Shown piece after piece: positions 1-7,838 of a stretch of 64,000 nucleotides of DNA (position 1 is its first letter; the number at the start of each line of letters is the position of its first letter). Source of the stretch: Propionibacterium australiense. Its GTDB lineage: Bacteria; Actinomycetota; Actinomycetes; Propionibacteriales; Propionibacteriaceae. The translations under genes were made by a program, and so were the position numbers. The stretch spans positions 22,160 through 86,159 of the forward strand of contig NZ_RCIV01000012.1 of NCBI RefSeq assembly GCF_003666605.1, written 5' to 3'. Below the pieces are notes generated by a model. The model saw only the letters and a list, made by a program, of their open reading frames with translations. It did no database searches and had not been told where the DNA came from.

Positions 1-1321
1 TACTCGTCAGCGCCATGATGCGGGCGCTCAGGGCGTCGGCCTGGGCCGGTGCGCAGAGCACGTGCAGCACGTGGGCGGGACGGCCCTTCTTCATGAGGGC
101 CGGCTCCGACCAGGCGTCGAAGGCGCCGGCCGTCATGAGGGCGGCGAGCACCTCCGGCCAGACGCGCGGGTCGAGGTCGTCGATGTTGGCGGCCAGCTCG
201 CAGACCTCGTCGGAGCCGGCCGGCTGGGTGTCCTCGTCACCGAGGACGACGCGCACCACGTTGGGACGCCCCGGGGTGTCCTTTGTGCCAGCCCCCACGC
301 CGACCGCCCGGGTCGTCATGGCGGGCTGGGGGCCGGGCTGCTCGGCGAGGACGGTGACGAGGGCCATGCCGGTCGGGGTGCACAGCTCGCCCGGCAGCGG
401 GCCGACGACCCCGCCGTGGCCCCGATGGCCCGCGGCATGCTCGGCCTCATGGGCGTCGTGGCCGTGCGGGTGCGTGTGGGCACCGTCCGCGTCGGGCCCG
501 GGATGATCGTGGCCCTGCTGGGAATGGCCGTCGCCCGGCCCATGGTGGACATCGTCATGTCCGGGACGACTGTGACCATGCGCAGAATGACCACCGCGCT
601 GCTCGGGATGGGCGTGATCGGGCCCGGGATGATCGTGGCCCAGCGGGGAATGATCATCCCTCAGCCCATGGCGGGCACGGTCCTGACCGAGGTGATCGTC
701 ACTCTGCCCAGAACGATCGTGGCCGTGCCCGTCGTGGGCATGGTGGTGTCCGTGGTGCCCTGCCGGCACGACACCGGCCGTGGTCGGCCAGCCCAGGGCG
801 AGCTGCGCGACGGCCGGGACCGGCACGGGCATGAGCCCGTGCGCCACCTGCACCTCGCCGGCACCGACAGTGACCGGCGTGGCCACGATGCGGTCGACGC
901 CGAGCAGGCGAAGCCCCTCGCAGCAGGCGACGACGTCGGCGATGGAGTCGAGCGCACCCACCTCGTGGAAGTGGATCTGTTCGGGGTCTACGCCGTGCAC
1001 ATGGCCCTCGGCCCGGGCGATCGCCTCGAAGACGGCCAGGGCGCGGCCCCTCGTCCCCGATGCCAGGTCGGCCTGGTCCAGCAGGGTGCGGATGCTCGTC
1101 CAGGTGCGGTGCGGCGGATCGTCGACGAGGGTGGCGACCTCGGCCTTGGTCGCGCGCATGCCCTGGCGTGTGACCTGTCTGGCGGTCAGGCGCACAGAAC
1201 CGGGTATGACGGCGTCGACGGCGGCCTGCAGAGCGGCGATGTCGGCGCCGGCATCGATGAGTGCCCCCATCATCATGTCGCCGGCCATGCCGGCCGATGC
1301 GTCCAGCCACAAGGTCGTCAT
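1..1321 (-). CDS. larC: LarC, nickel insertion protein for the nickel-pincer cofactor (3' end outside window)
   Basis: The reading frame opens at an ATG at 1321, ten bases below the larB stop, behind a GAGGAG ribosome site, and stays open to the window edge, giving about 440 residues. It begins MTTLWLDASAGMAGDMMMGAL, the LarC/DUF111 N-terminus; LarC is a CTP-dependent cyclometallase that inserts nickel into the thiolated pyridinium mononucleotide. Residues about 187-305 form a very His/Gly/Asp-rich linker (repeats such as GHDHPGPD) between the two LarC halves, probably a nickel store. Both halves are in one frame, unlike the frameshift-dependent larC1/larC2 of Lactobacillus. The last few dozen residues lie beyond base 1. 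It is the last visible gene of the argS-larE-larB-larC run. Confidence 0.9.
   Translation of the reverse strand, partial: MTTLWLDASAGMAGDMMMGALIDAGADIAALQAAVDAVIPGSVRLTARQVTRQGMRATKAEVATLVDDPPHRTWTSIRTLLDQADLASGTRGRALAVFEAIARAEGHVHGVDPEQIHFHEVGALDSIADVVACCEGLRLLGVDRIVATPVTVGAGEVQVAHGLMPVPVPAVAQLALGWPTTAGVVPAGHHGHHHAHDGHGHDRSGQSDDHLGQDRARHGLRDDHSPLGHDHPGPDHAHPEQRGGHSAHGHSRPGHDDVHHGPGDGHSQQGHDHPGPDADGAHTHPHGHDAHEAEHAAGHRGHGGVVGPLPGELCTPTGMALVTVLAEQPGPQPAMTTRAVGVGAGTKDTPGRPNVVRVVLGDEDTQPAGSDEVCELAANIDDLDPRVWPEVLAALMTAGAFDAWSEPALMKKGRPAHVLHVLCAPAQADALSARIMALTS
492..640. repeat. Direct repeat inside the His-rich part of larC
   Basis: A 23-base string starting TCGGGCCCGGGATGATC occurs at 492-514 and again at 618-640, exactly 126 bases (42 codons) apart. 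Both copies encode the peptide GHDHPGPD in the minus-strand larC frame. The spacing preserves the frame, so the linker probably grew by in-frame duplication. Confidence 0.8.
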
Positions 1322-1331
1322 CGTGTTCTCC

Positions 1332-2045
1332 TCATTGATCGGTCGGTCCAGGATTCGCGTGCGCGATCTGGGCTGCGAGATGGCCGGCGCCGTAGCCGTT
1401 GTCGATGTTGACCACCGCCACCCCTGGTGCGCAGGCGTTGAGCATGGCCAGCAGCGCGGCCATCCCCTCGAAGGCCGCCCCGTAGCCCACCGAGGTGGGC
1501 ACGGCGATGACCGGGGCCGCGACGAGCCCTGCCACCACCGAGGGCAGGGCGCCGTCCATGCCGGCCACGACGACGACGACAGACGCCTGCTCCAGCAGGG
1601 TACGACGGGCGAGCACCCGGTGCAGACCCGCCACTCCCACGTCGACGACCAGCTCGGTGCGACAGCCCAGGTAGCGGGCCGTCAGCCAGGCCTCGCGGGC
1701 CACGGGGATGTCGGAGGTGCCGGCGCAGGCGACGACGACGAGTCCCCCGTGGGGTTCGGGTTCGGCGCCGGGCCAGGCGAGCAGCCGGGCCTGCTCGTCC
1801 CAGTGGGCGCCGGGCAGTGCCTCGGTGACGGCCGTGGCGCGTGAGACGTCCATGCGGGTGAACAGGGCCACTTGGCCGTCGGGGCGTTCACGCAGCGCCG
1901 AGGCGATGGCGACCAGCTGCTCAACGGACTTGCCGGGGCCGTAGACGGCCTCGGGGATGCCGCGACGGCGGGCACGTGCGGCGTCGAGGTCGGCGACCCC
2001 GTCCAGGGGTCCTGGGCCCTGCCCGGCGGTGGCGTGCTCAGTCAT
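1332..2045 (-). CDS. larB: LarB, pyridinium-3,5-biscarboxylic acid mononucleotide synthase
   Basis: A 237-residue protein carrying out the first step of nickel-pincer cofactor synthesis: carboxylation and hydrolysis of nicotinic acid adenine dinucleotide. The C-terminal half is PurE-like (AIR carboxylase fold), with VVVACAGTSDIPVAREAW, a VVVVAGMDGALPSVVAGLV stretch and PTSVGYGAAFEG, all typical of LarB. I chose the ATG at 2045, which overlaps the last codons of larE by eight bases; a GTG at 2057 is the alternative and would add four residues. It lies between larE and larC with almost no spacing, so the three lar genes are surely co-transcribed. No larA (lactate racemase) is in view. Confidence 0.92.
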   Translation of the reverse strand: MTEHATAGQGPGPLDGVADLDAARARRRGIPEAVYGPGKSVEQLVAIASALRERPDGQVALFTRMDVSRATAVTEALPGAHWDEQARLLAWPGAEPEPHGGLVVVACAGTSDIPVAREAWLTARYLGCRTELVVDVGVAGLHRVLARRTLLEQASVVVVVAGMDGALPSVVAGLVAAPVIAVPTSVGYGAAFEGMAALLAMLNACAPGVAVVNIDNGYGAGHLAAQIAHANPGPTDQ

Positions 2046-2907
2046 GGCGGTCCACACTCACCAGCGGCAGGGTGAACGCGCCCGACTGGATGCCCGCCAG
2101 GTCGAGCGTCACGAACCGGAAGCCGGCCGCCCGCACCCCGTCGACGACGCGGGTGCGCAGGCCGGCGTCGGCGAGGCGGCCCAGCTCGTCGGCGGGCACC
2201 TCGATGCGGGCGACGGCACCGTGGTGGCGCACCCGCACGTCGCTGAAGCCCTCGGCCAGGACGACGTCCTCGGCGGCGTCGATCTGCCGCAGCTTCTGCC
2301 CGGTCACCTGCTGCCCGTGGGGGATGCGGCTGGCCAGGCAGGGCGCGGCGGGCTTGTCGGCGACGGGGACTTCCCAGGCGCGGGCGAGGGCGCGCACCTG
2401 CGCCTTGGTGAGGCCGCAGTCGGCGAGCGGGCGCAGCACCGCGTGGTCCATCGCGGCCCGGGCCCCGGGGCGGTCGGGCCGCAGCCTGTCGTCGGCGTTC
2501 TCGCCGTAGGCCACGGCGGCCAGCCGGTACTCGGCGGCGATCTGCTCGTCGATGACGGTGAACAGTTCGTTCTTGCAGAAGAAGCAGCGGTCGGCGCCGT
2601 TGGCCGCGTAGCCGGCGATCTCGCCCTCGTGCGTCGTGATCTCGGCGAGGGGCACGCCGATGGCCTCGGCGGTGGCGTGGGCGGCGCGGCGTTCGCGCCG
2701 GGGCAGCGAGTCCGAGACGGCCAGCAGCGCCACGACCCGGTCGGGGCCGAGGGCCCGGACGGCTGCCGCGCACAGCAGCGCCGAGTCGACACCGCCCGAG
2801 TAGGCGACGCCGAGGCGCCCGGCCGGCAGCGCCGCGCGCAGGTGCTCGACCAGCCGCGCGGCCGTCTCGTCGACGCCGCTGGGAGCGGGGACTGGTGCAG
2901 CGCTCAC
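2038..2907 (-). CDS. larE: LarE, ATP-dependent sulfur transferase for the nickel-pincer cofactor
   Basis: A 289-residue PP-loop ATPase that converts the two carboxylates of the pyridinium mononucleotide to thiocarboxylates. The adenylation loop SGGVDSA is at residues 37-43. Cysteines occur at 108 and 111 (RCFFCKNELF) and at 190 (PCLASRIPHG, the position of the sacrificial cysteine in the Lactobacillus enzyme). Having all three resembles the iron-sulfur type of LarE, which recycles its sulfur source; that is inference. The GTG start at 2907 overlaps the argS stop as GTGA, so translation is coupled to argS. A much longer in-frame opening reaches back to 3876, but that part only shadows argS. 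Confidence 0.92.
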   Translation of the reverse strand: MSAAPVPAPSGVDETAARLVEHLRAALPAGRLGVAYSGGVDSALLCAAAVRALGPDRVVALLAVSDSLPRRERRAAHATAEAIGVPLAEITTHEGEIAGYAANGADRCFFCKNELFTVIDEQIAAEYRLAAVAYGENADDRLRPDRPGARAAMDHAVLRPLADCGLTKAQVRALARAWEVPVADKPAAPCLASRIPHGQQVTGQKLRQIDAAEDVVLAEGFSDVRVRHHGAVARIEVPADELGRLADAGLRTRVVDGVRAAGFRFVTLDLAGIQSGAFTLPLVSVDRHD

Positions 2908-4538
2908 ATGCGCTCCGGGGCTGCCATGCCGAGCAGGTCGAGGCCGGCGGCCAGTACCTGGCGGGTGGCGGCGCACAGGCCGAGGCGGGAGGCACGGAGC
3001 TGCCCCTCGCTCCTGAGCACCGGGCACTTCTCGTAGAAGACCGAGTACGTGGTGGCCAGCTCGAACAGATAGGTGCACAGCTTGTGCGGGGTCAGCTCGG
3101 TGGCGACCTCGTCGACGGCCTCGCCGAATCGGGTCAGCCACAGGGCCAGCTGCTGCTCTGCGGGTTCGTCGATGACGGTGACCGGCCCGGCCTGGTGGCC
3201 CTCGGCCTCGGCCCTGCGCAGGATCTGGCAGACGCGGGCGTGCGCGTATTGCAGATAGGGGCCGGTGTCTCCGGTGGTGGCCGTCATGCGCTCGGGGTCG
3301 AAGACGTAGTCCTTCTGCAGCGCGTTCGACAGATCGGCGTACTTGATCGCGGCCAGCGCGATCTGGGGGGCGGCGTGCTCCTCGGCCTCGTCCAGCAGAT
3401 CGTTGAGGTGCACCGCCGTGCCCTCGCGGGTGGAGAACTTCTTGCCGTCGGGGCCGAGCACCATGCCGTAGCCGACGTGGCGGGCCTCGACGTCCTCGGG
3501 CAGATAGCCGGCCTTGCGGGTCACCGCGAAGATCAGGTTGAAGTGGTAGGTCTGCTCCGAGCCGACGACGTAGATGAGGCGGTCGGCGCCCAGCTCGTCG
3601 ACCCGGTAGCGGACGGCCGCCACGTCGGTGACGTCGTAGCCGTAGCCGCCCTGCGAGTTGCGCAGGATGGCGGGGGCGTCGAAGCCGTCGACGAAGACGA
3701 CGAGGGCGCCCTGGTCGTGCACGGCGATGCCGCGGGACTCCAGGTCGGCGCAGACCTGCGGGAGCAGGTCGTTGTAGATCGACTCGCCCGCGTAGTCGGC
3801 GTCGGTGAGGCGCACGTTCATGCGCGCATAGGTCTGGTTGAAGCCGTCCTTCGACAGCCCGACGAGTTTGTCCCACATCCGCCGGGTGCTCTCGTCGCCG
3901 GCCTGCAGCGCGACGACCCGGTCACGGGATCGGGCGGCGAAGTCCTCGTCGGCCTTGAGGTGGGCGTTGGCGCGCTTGTACAGCTCCTCGGCGCCGGCCA
4001 GGTCGAGGGCGTCGAGGTCGAGGCCCTCGTCGAGGGACTGCTCGATGAGCATGCCGAACTGGCGGCCCCAGTCGCCGATGTGGTTCTGCGGGATGACGGT
4101 GTGACCCTTGGCCGTCAGGACGCGATTGAAGCAGTCGCCGATGATCGTCGAGCGCAGATGACCGACGTGCATCTGCTTGGCGGCGTTCGGCGCGGAGTAG
4201 TCGATGACGACGCGCTGGGGCGTCTCGGCCTGGACGATGCCCGCGTGCTCGTCGGCGAGCTGGTCGTTGACGGCGCCGGCCAGCACGTCGGAGCGCAGCC
4301 GGAAGTTGATGAAACCGGGGCCTGCCACGTCCGGTGTCTCGCACAGGTCACCGACGTCGAGCCTGGCGATGATCTCGGCCGCGAGCTCGCGCGGCGGGCG
4401 CCCCTCGTGCTTGGCCAGGCGCAGGGCGACGTTCGACTGGAAGTGCCCGAACTGGGGCTTCGTGGCGGGGCGCAGCTCGGGATCGGCACCGGCGACGGCC
4501 TCGATGCGGGCGGCCAGCCGGGATGGCAGGGACGGCAT
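2904..4538 (-). CDS. argS: Arginyl-tRNA synthetase
   Basis: Class I aminoacyl-tRNA synthetase, 544 residues with the ATG at 4538; an in-frame ATG at 4547 is equally possible and adds three residues. The N-terminal Add-1 domain contains PQFGHFQSNVAL, the HIGH-type signature appears as SAPNAAKQMHVGHLRS, and the degenerate KMSK-type loop as GPDGKKFSTREG. The C-terminal anticodon-binding helical domain contains DTGPYLQYAHARV and ends LLGMAAPERM. It charges tRNA-Arg in the cytoplasm. The surprise is its place as first gene of a lar operon, overlapping larE by four bases. Confidence 0.97.
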   Translation of the reverse strand: MPSLPSRLAARIEAVAGADPELRPATKPQFGHFQSNVALRLAKHEGRPPRELAAEIIARLDVGDLCETPDVAGPGFINFRLRSDVLAGAVNDQLADEHAGIVQAETPQRVVIDYSAPNAAKQMHVGHLRSTIIGDCFNRVLTAKGHTVIPQNHIGDWGRQFGMLIEQSLDEGLDLDALDLAGAEELYKRANAHLKADEDFAARSRDRVVALQAGDESTRRMWDKLVGLSKDGFNQTYARMNVRLTDADYAGESIYNDLLPQVCADLESRGIAVHDQGALVVFVDGFDAPAILRNSQGGYGYDVTDVAAVRYRVDELGADRLIYVVGSEQTYHFNLIFAVTRKAGYLPEDVEARHVGYGMVLGPDGKKFSTREGTAVHLNDLLDEAEEHAAPQIALAAIKYADLSNALQKDYVFDPERMTATTGDTGPYLQYAHARVCQILRRAEAEGHQAGPVTVIDEPAEQQLALWLTRFGEAVDEVATELTPHKLCTYLFELATTYSVFYEKCPVLRSEGQLRASRLGLCAATRQVLAAGLDLLGMAAPERM

Positions 4539-4698
4539 GACTCTCATTCTCTCACGCAGGCGGTAGCCGACCACCGACGTGCAACCGGCTTGCCGCGGCG
4601 GGCCGTCGAGGAGGGAACTCGCGCACGCCTGCCCGGCACCCGGGCGGGCGAGTGGATGGGGAGCGCACCGGAGTACTCGTCATTCGGTCACGACGGAG

Positions 4699-4729
4699 CC
4701 CCTGGCAGGGGGACCGTCCCTGCCAGGGG
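4699..4729. terminator. Stem-loop between sanA-like gene and argS
   Basis: CCCCTGGCAGGG at 4699-4710 pairs perfectly with CCCTGCCAGGGG at 4718-4729 around a seven-base loop. It lies just past the stop of the minus-strand SanA-like gene and before argS, so it probably ends the former transcript. There is no T tract. A partial copy of the right arm recurs at about 4771-4788. Confidence 0.6.
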
Positions 4730-4797
4730 GCCAGCCTTCCGGGGCAGGTCACGGCCCAGCCGTTCAGATGGGACCGCCCCTGCCAGGGATAGCCTGC

Positions 4798-5457
4798 TCA
4801 GCGCCCGTGGCGGGCAAGGGCGTCGGTGACGGACGTCTCCTGCGATCCCATGATCGTCGCCTCGCGGCGCTGGATCAGGTCGGCGATGAGTTTGACGTTC
4901 GAGCCGAGCTCACGGACGATGCCCCAACGCCAGGTGCTCGTCGCGTGGGGCTGCTCGTTGCCGACGCCGACGGTGTCCAGGCCGAGCATCTGGCAGGTCG
5001 TGACGGCGCGGGCGATGTGGTAGCTCTGCCCGATCACTGTCACCGAGGTGACGCCGAAGATGTCGCGTGCCCGGTAGCAGGAGTCGTAGGTGTCGAGCCC
5101 GGCGTAGTCGGCGATCACGTCCTCACGCGGGATGCCCTTCTCCACGAGGTAGCCGGCCATCGCGTCCGGCTCGGAGTACGAGGTGGTGCGGTTGTCGCCG
5201 CTGACGAGGATGACGCTCACCAGTCCGGCGTTGTACAGCGTGACGGCCTCGTCCAGGCGGCCCGACAGATAGGTCGACGGCGTGCCGTCCGGGGTCAGCC
5301 CGGCCCCCAGGACGAGGGCGACGTCCCGGTAGGGGGCCTCGGTCGCCTCGTAGACGCGGGCGTGCGAGACGACGCGGACCCACGCGAAACCGCCTGCGAC
5401 GATGATGACGGCCAGCACGATGATGGCGCCGATGAGTCGGCGCAGGAACTTGAACAT
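4798..5457 (-). CDS. SanA/YdcF-like membrane protein (DUF218)
   Basis: A 219-residue protein with one N-terminal transmembrane helix (about residues 7-26, after a FKFLRR positive patch) and an extracytoplasmic DUF218 domain. Diagnostic pieces are VALVLGAGLTPDG, LVSGDNRTTSYSEPDAM and ADYAGLDTYDSCYRAR followed by VIGQSYHIARA. The Enterobacterial relative SanA affects envelope permeability to vancomycin at high temperature; the biochemical activity of the family is unclear. The ATG at 5457 was chosen over one at 5472 because GAGGAG lies eight bases before it. It is monocistronic between the helicase gene and argS and ends before a strong hairpin. Confidence 0.85.
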   Translation of the reverse strand: MFKFLRRLIGAIIVLAVIIVAGGFAWVRVVSHARVYEATEAPYRDVALVLGAGLTPDGTPSTYLSGRLDEAVTLYNAGLVSVILVSGDNRTTSYSEPDAMAGYLVEKGIPREDVIADYAGLDTYDSCYRARDIFGVTSVTVIGQSYHIARAVTTCQMLGLDTVGVGNEQPHATSTWRWGIVRELGSNVKLIADLIQRREATIMGSQETSVTDALARHGR

Positions 5458-5604
5458 CGCGGGGCTCCTCACGTGGTCGGGGTTGCTCGTACAGGGTTTC
5501 GCGCGGGGGCGCTCTTTCGAGGCTACCCGCGGATCATCCGCCGGGGCGCCACCGATCGTCGTACGCGCACCCTGCTCGCCCCTGAGGAGGGCAGCAACGA
5601 GCGG

Positions 5605-7380
5605 TCAGCGTGGCCGCAGCTCGGGGTGCAGGAACCACTCACGCAGCGTGCTGGTGCGTTCGGCGACCTGTTCGGTCGTGCACTGGGCCAGCCGGGGCCC
5701 GCCGCAGTGCCGGCGCAGGGCGGCGTGCACGTGCGAGTGCGGCACTCCGATGGTGCGGGCGTACTGGGACACGAGCGAGTTCAGTTCCTTGCGGGACGCC
5801 TCGAGGGCCTTGTGGAGGCTCTGCTGGGGCGGCACCTTCGCCTTCCGGTCGGCCTTCTCGTGGCGGCGCATCTGGCGGCGCTGCCGTTCCCGCAGCAGCG
5901 TGCTCACCTGGTCGGGTTCGAGCAGGCCCGGCAGGCCGAGATAGTCGGCCTCGTCCTGGCTGGTGGCGTCGGCGGGCAGCCCGTAGGCCTGCGAGTCGAA
6001 GAGCACGTGGTCGAAGTTCGCGTGCGCCTCGAGTGCCTCGAAGCTGCCGAGCAGGTCGTCGCTGGCACGCTCGGCACGGTTCGCGGCCGCGAGCAGGGCC
6101 TCCTCGGGCGACCACAGATCACCCTCGTCGTTGCGGGGCTTGCCGATGACGTGGTCGCGTTCGCGTTCCAGCAGGGCGGCGTGCGCCAGGAGGATCGGCA
6201 CGGTCGGCAGGAAGACGGTCGCCAGCTCGCCCTTGCGGCGGGTGCGGACGAACCGTCCGACGGCCTGGGCGAAGAACAGTGGGGTCGAGGTGTTCGTCGC
6301 GTAGACGCCCACCGCGAGGCGGGGCACGTCGACCCCCTCGGAGACCATGCGCACGGCGACCATCCAGCGTTCGTCGGAGGCGGAGAACTCCGCGATGCGC
6401 CGCCCGGCGTTCGCGTCGTCCGAGACGACGAGGGCGGGCAGCTCGCCGGTGATCCGGTGGAGGATCTTCTGGTAGGAGCGGGCCAGTTCCTGGTCGGACG
6501 CGATGACCAGGCCGCCGGCGTCGGGCATGTGGGCGCGCACCTGGCTGAGGCGGGTGTCTGCGGCACGCAGCACCGATCCCATCCACTCGCCCTTGGGGTC
6601 GAGGGCGGTGCGCCAGGCCGACGCCGTGACGTCCTTCGTCGCCGGCGAGGCCAGGTCGGCCTCGACCTCGTCGCCCATTCTGGTGCGCCAGCGCATCTGT
6701 CCGCCGTAGGCCATGAAGATGACCGGGCGGACGACCTGGTCGCGCAGCGCCTCGGCGTAGCCGTAGGTGTAGTCGGCGTGCGAGTGCAGCGAGCCGTCGT
6801 CGAAGCGGTCGTAGCGGACGAACGGGATCGGGGAGTCGTCGCTGCGGAAGGGCGTGCCGGTCAGGGCCAGGCGCCTGGTGGCGGGCTCGAATGCCTCGGC
6901 GATCGCGTCGCCCCAGCTCAGCGAGTCACCGGCGTGGTGGATCTCGTCGAGGATGACGAGCGTCTTGAAGTTCTCGGTACGGGCCCGGTAGTGGAAGACG
7001 CGGGCGGCGACACCGGCGTAGGTGACGGCGACGCCGTCGTACTGGCGGCTGCGGCCCTTGCGACTGGCGCCGCCCAGTCCCGGGTCGAGCTGGATGCCGA
7101 CCTTGGCGGCGGCCTGGGCCCACTGGGCCTTCAGGTGCTCGGTGGGGCACACGACGATGACGCGCTGCACGATGCGGGCACCGAGCAGTTCGGCGGCTAC
7201 CCGCAGAGCGAACGTCGTCTTGCCAGCCCCGGGAGTTGCCACGGCGAGGAAATCGCGTGGCGACGACTCGTTGTAGCGGGCGAGGGCGTCGCGCTGCCAG
7301 GCACGCAGACGACCCGAGGTGCCCCACGGCGCTCGGCCCGGGAATGCCGGTGACAGGTGCTCGAAGGCCGAGGTACTCAC
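5605..7380 (-). CDS. Superfamily II DEAD/DEAH-type helicase
   Basis: A 591-residue SF2 ATPase. Walker A is ATPGAGKTTFAL near the N-terminus, motif II is LDEIHHAGDS, motif III is LTGTPFRSDD, and the second RecA domain carries AVRMVSEGVDVPRL and FFAQAVGRFVRTRRKGE (motifs V and VI). The tail is basic and helical (RERQRRQMRRHEKADRK). Such proteins are widespread in Actinobacteria and resemble the helicase part of type III restriction or UvrB-like enzymes, but no nuclease or methylase lies nearby, so a DNA-repair or general nucleic-acid role is more likely. The GTG at 7380 is preferred because AGGTGAG sits seven bases before it. The open frame extends to 7782, but that upstream part does not look coding. 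Confidence 0.85.
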   Translation of the reverse strand: MSTSAFEHLSPAFPGRAPWGTSGRLRAWQRDALARYNESSPRDFLAVATPGAGKTTFALRVAAELLGARIVQRVIVVCPTEHLKAQWAQAAAKVGIQLDPGLGGASRKGRSRQYDGVAVTYAGVAARVFHYRARTENFKTLVILDEIHHAGDSLSWGDAIAEAFEPATRRLALTGTPFRSDDSPIPFVRYDRFDDGSLHSHADYTYGYAEALRDQVVRPVIFMAYGGQMRWRTRMGDEVEADLASPATKDVTASAWRTALDPKGEWMGSVLRAADTRLSQVRAHMPDAGGLVIASDQELARSYQKILHRITGELPALVVSDDANAGRRIAEFSASDERWMVAVRMVSEGVDVPRLAVGVYATNTSTPLFFAQAVGRFVRTRRKGELATVFLPTVPILLAHAALLERERDHVIGKPRNDEGDLWSPEEALLAAANRAERASDDLLGSFEALEAHANFDHVLFDSQAYGLPADATSQDEADYLGLPGLLEPDQVSTLLRERQRRQMRRHEKADRKAKVPPQQSLHKALEASRKELNSLVSQYARTIGVPHSHVHAALRRHCGGPRLAQCTTEQVAERTSTLREWFLHPELRPR

Positions 7381-7392
7381 GGCACCACTCAC

Positions 7393-7838
7393 CTCGATCC
7401 GTCGATTTCTCCTGGTCAATGCCAGGTTCGGGCATCTCACGCATTCAGCTGCCGGCACCGGCCCGACTCTGCGGAGCAGCACGGCACAAGGCTCCACATG
7501 GTAGCGGTTCCTGGCTGCGCACCGGAAAACTCGTGGCTTCCCCAGGTATCCGCCTCGGGGCGAGTCCTGCCCCCCACGCCTCCCTGATGCGAACGCTGGG
7601 GGCTTGGCAAGGGGGCTCTTCATGAAGAAAAATTGCTTTGTTCGTCTCAGGACAGGGCATCTGCAGAGCCGGGACGATCGGGTGGGATGTGAGCCCTGAG
7701 ACACCGCCTCGCAGCTCACCCACAAATCGACGCACGGAGCACAGCACCCCCTCGACGAGCACCGGACACATGTGCCGGTCATCGGGGAAGGTGCCGGCCC
7801 CGAGCCTCACGGGCAGCGGTGACGCATGAAAGGTGAGC
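7393..7838. other. Divergent intergenic region, helicase / HtrA protease
   Basis: About 446 bases separate the divergent helicase and protease genes. No convincing reading frame is seen. The local GC drops around 7620-7650 (GAAGAAAAATTGCTTTG), which could carry a promoter. No clear operator was found. Confidence 0.5.

Noticed and set aside
1..1321. Programmed frameshift in larC, as in Lactobacillus
   Set aside because: The frame from 1321 to base 1 is continuous, so no shift is required in the visible part.
62..1411. Long plus-strand open frame opposite larC
   Set aside because: Frame without stops caused by high GC on the antisense strand; the minus-strand LarC sequence is unmistakable.
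2908..3876. Upstream extension of the larE frame
   Set aside because: This part is Arg/Pro-rich shadow of argS; LarE proteins start at the GTG overlapping the argS stop.
7381..7782. Upstream extension of the helicase frame
   Set aside because: No helicase-like sequence and many Cys/Arg/Pro; a ribosome site precedes the GTG at 7380.
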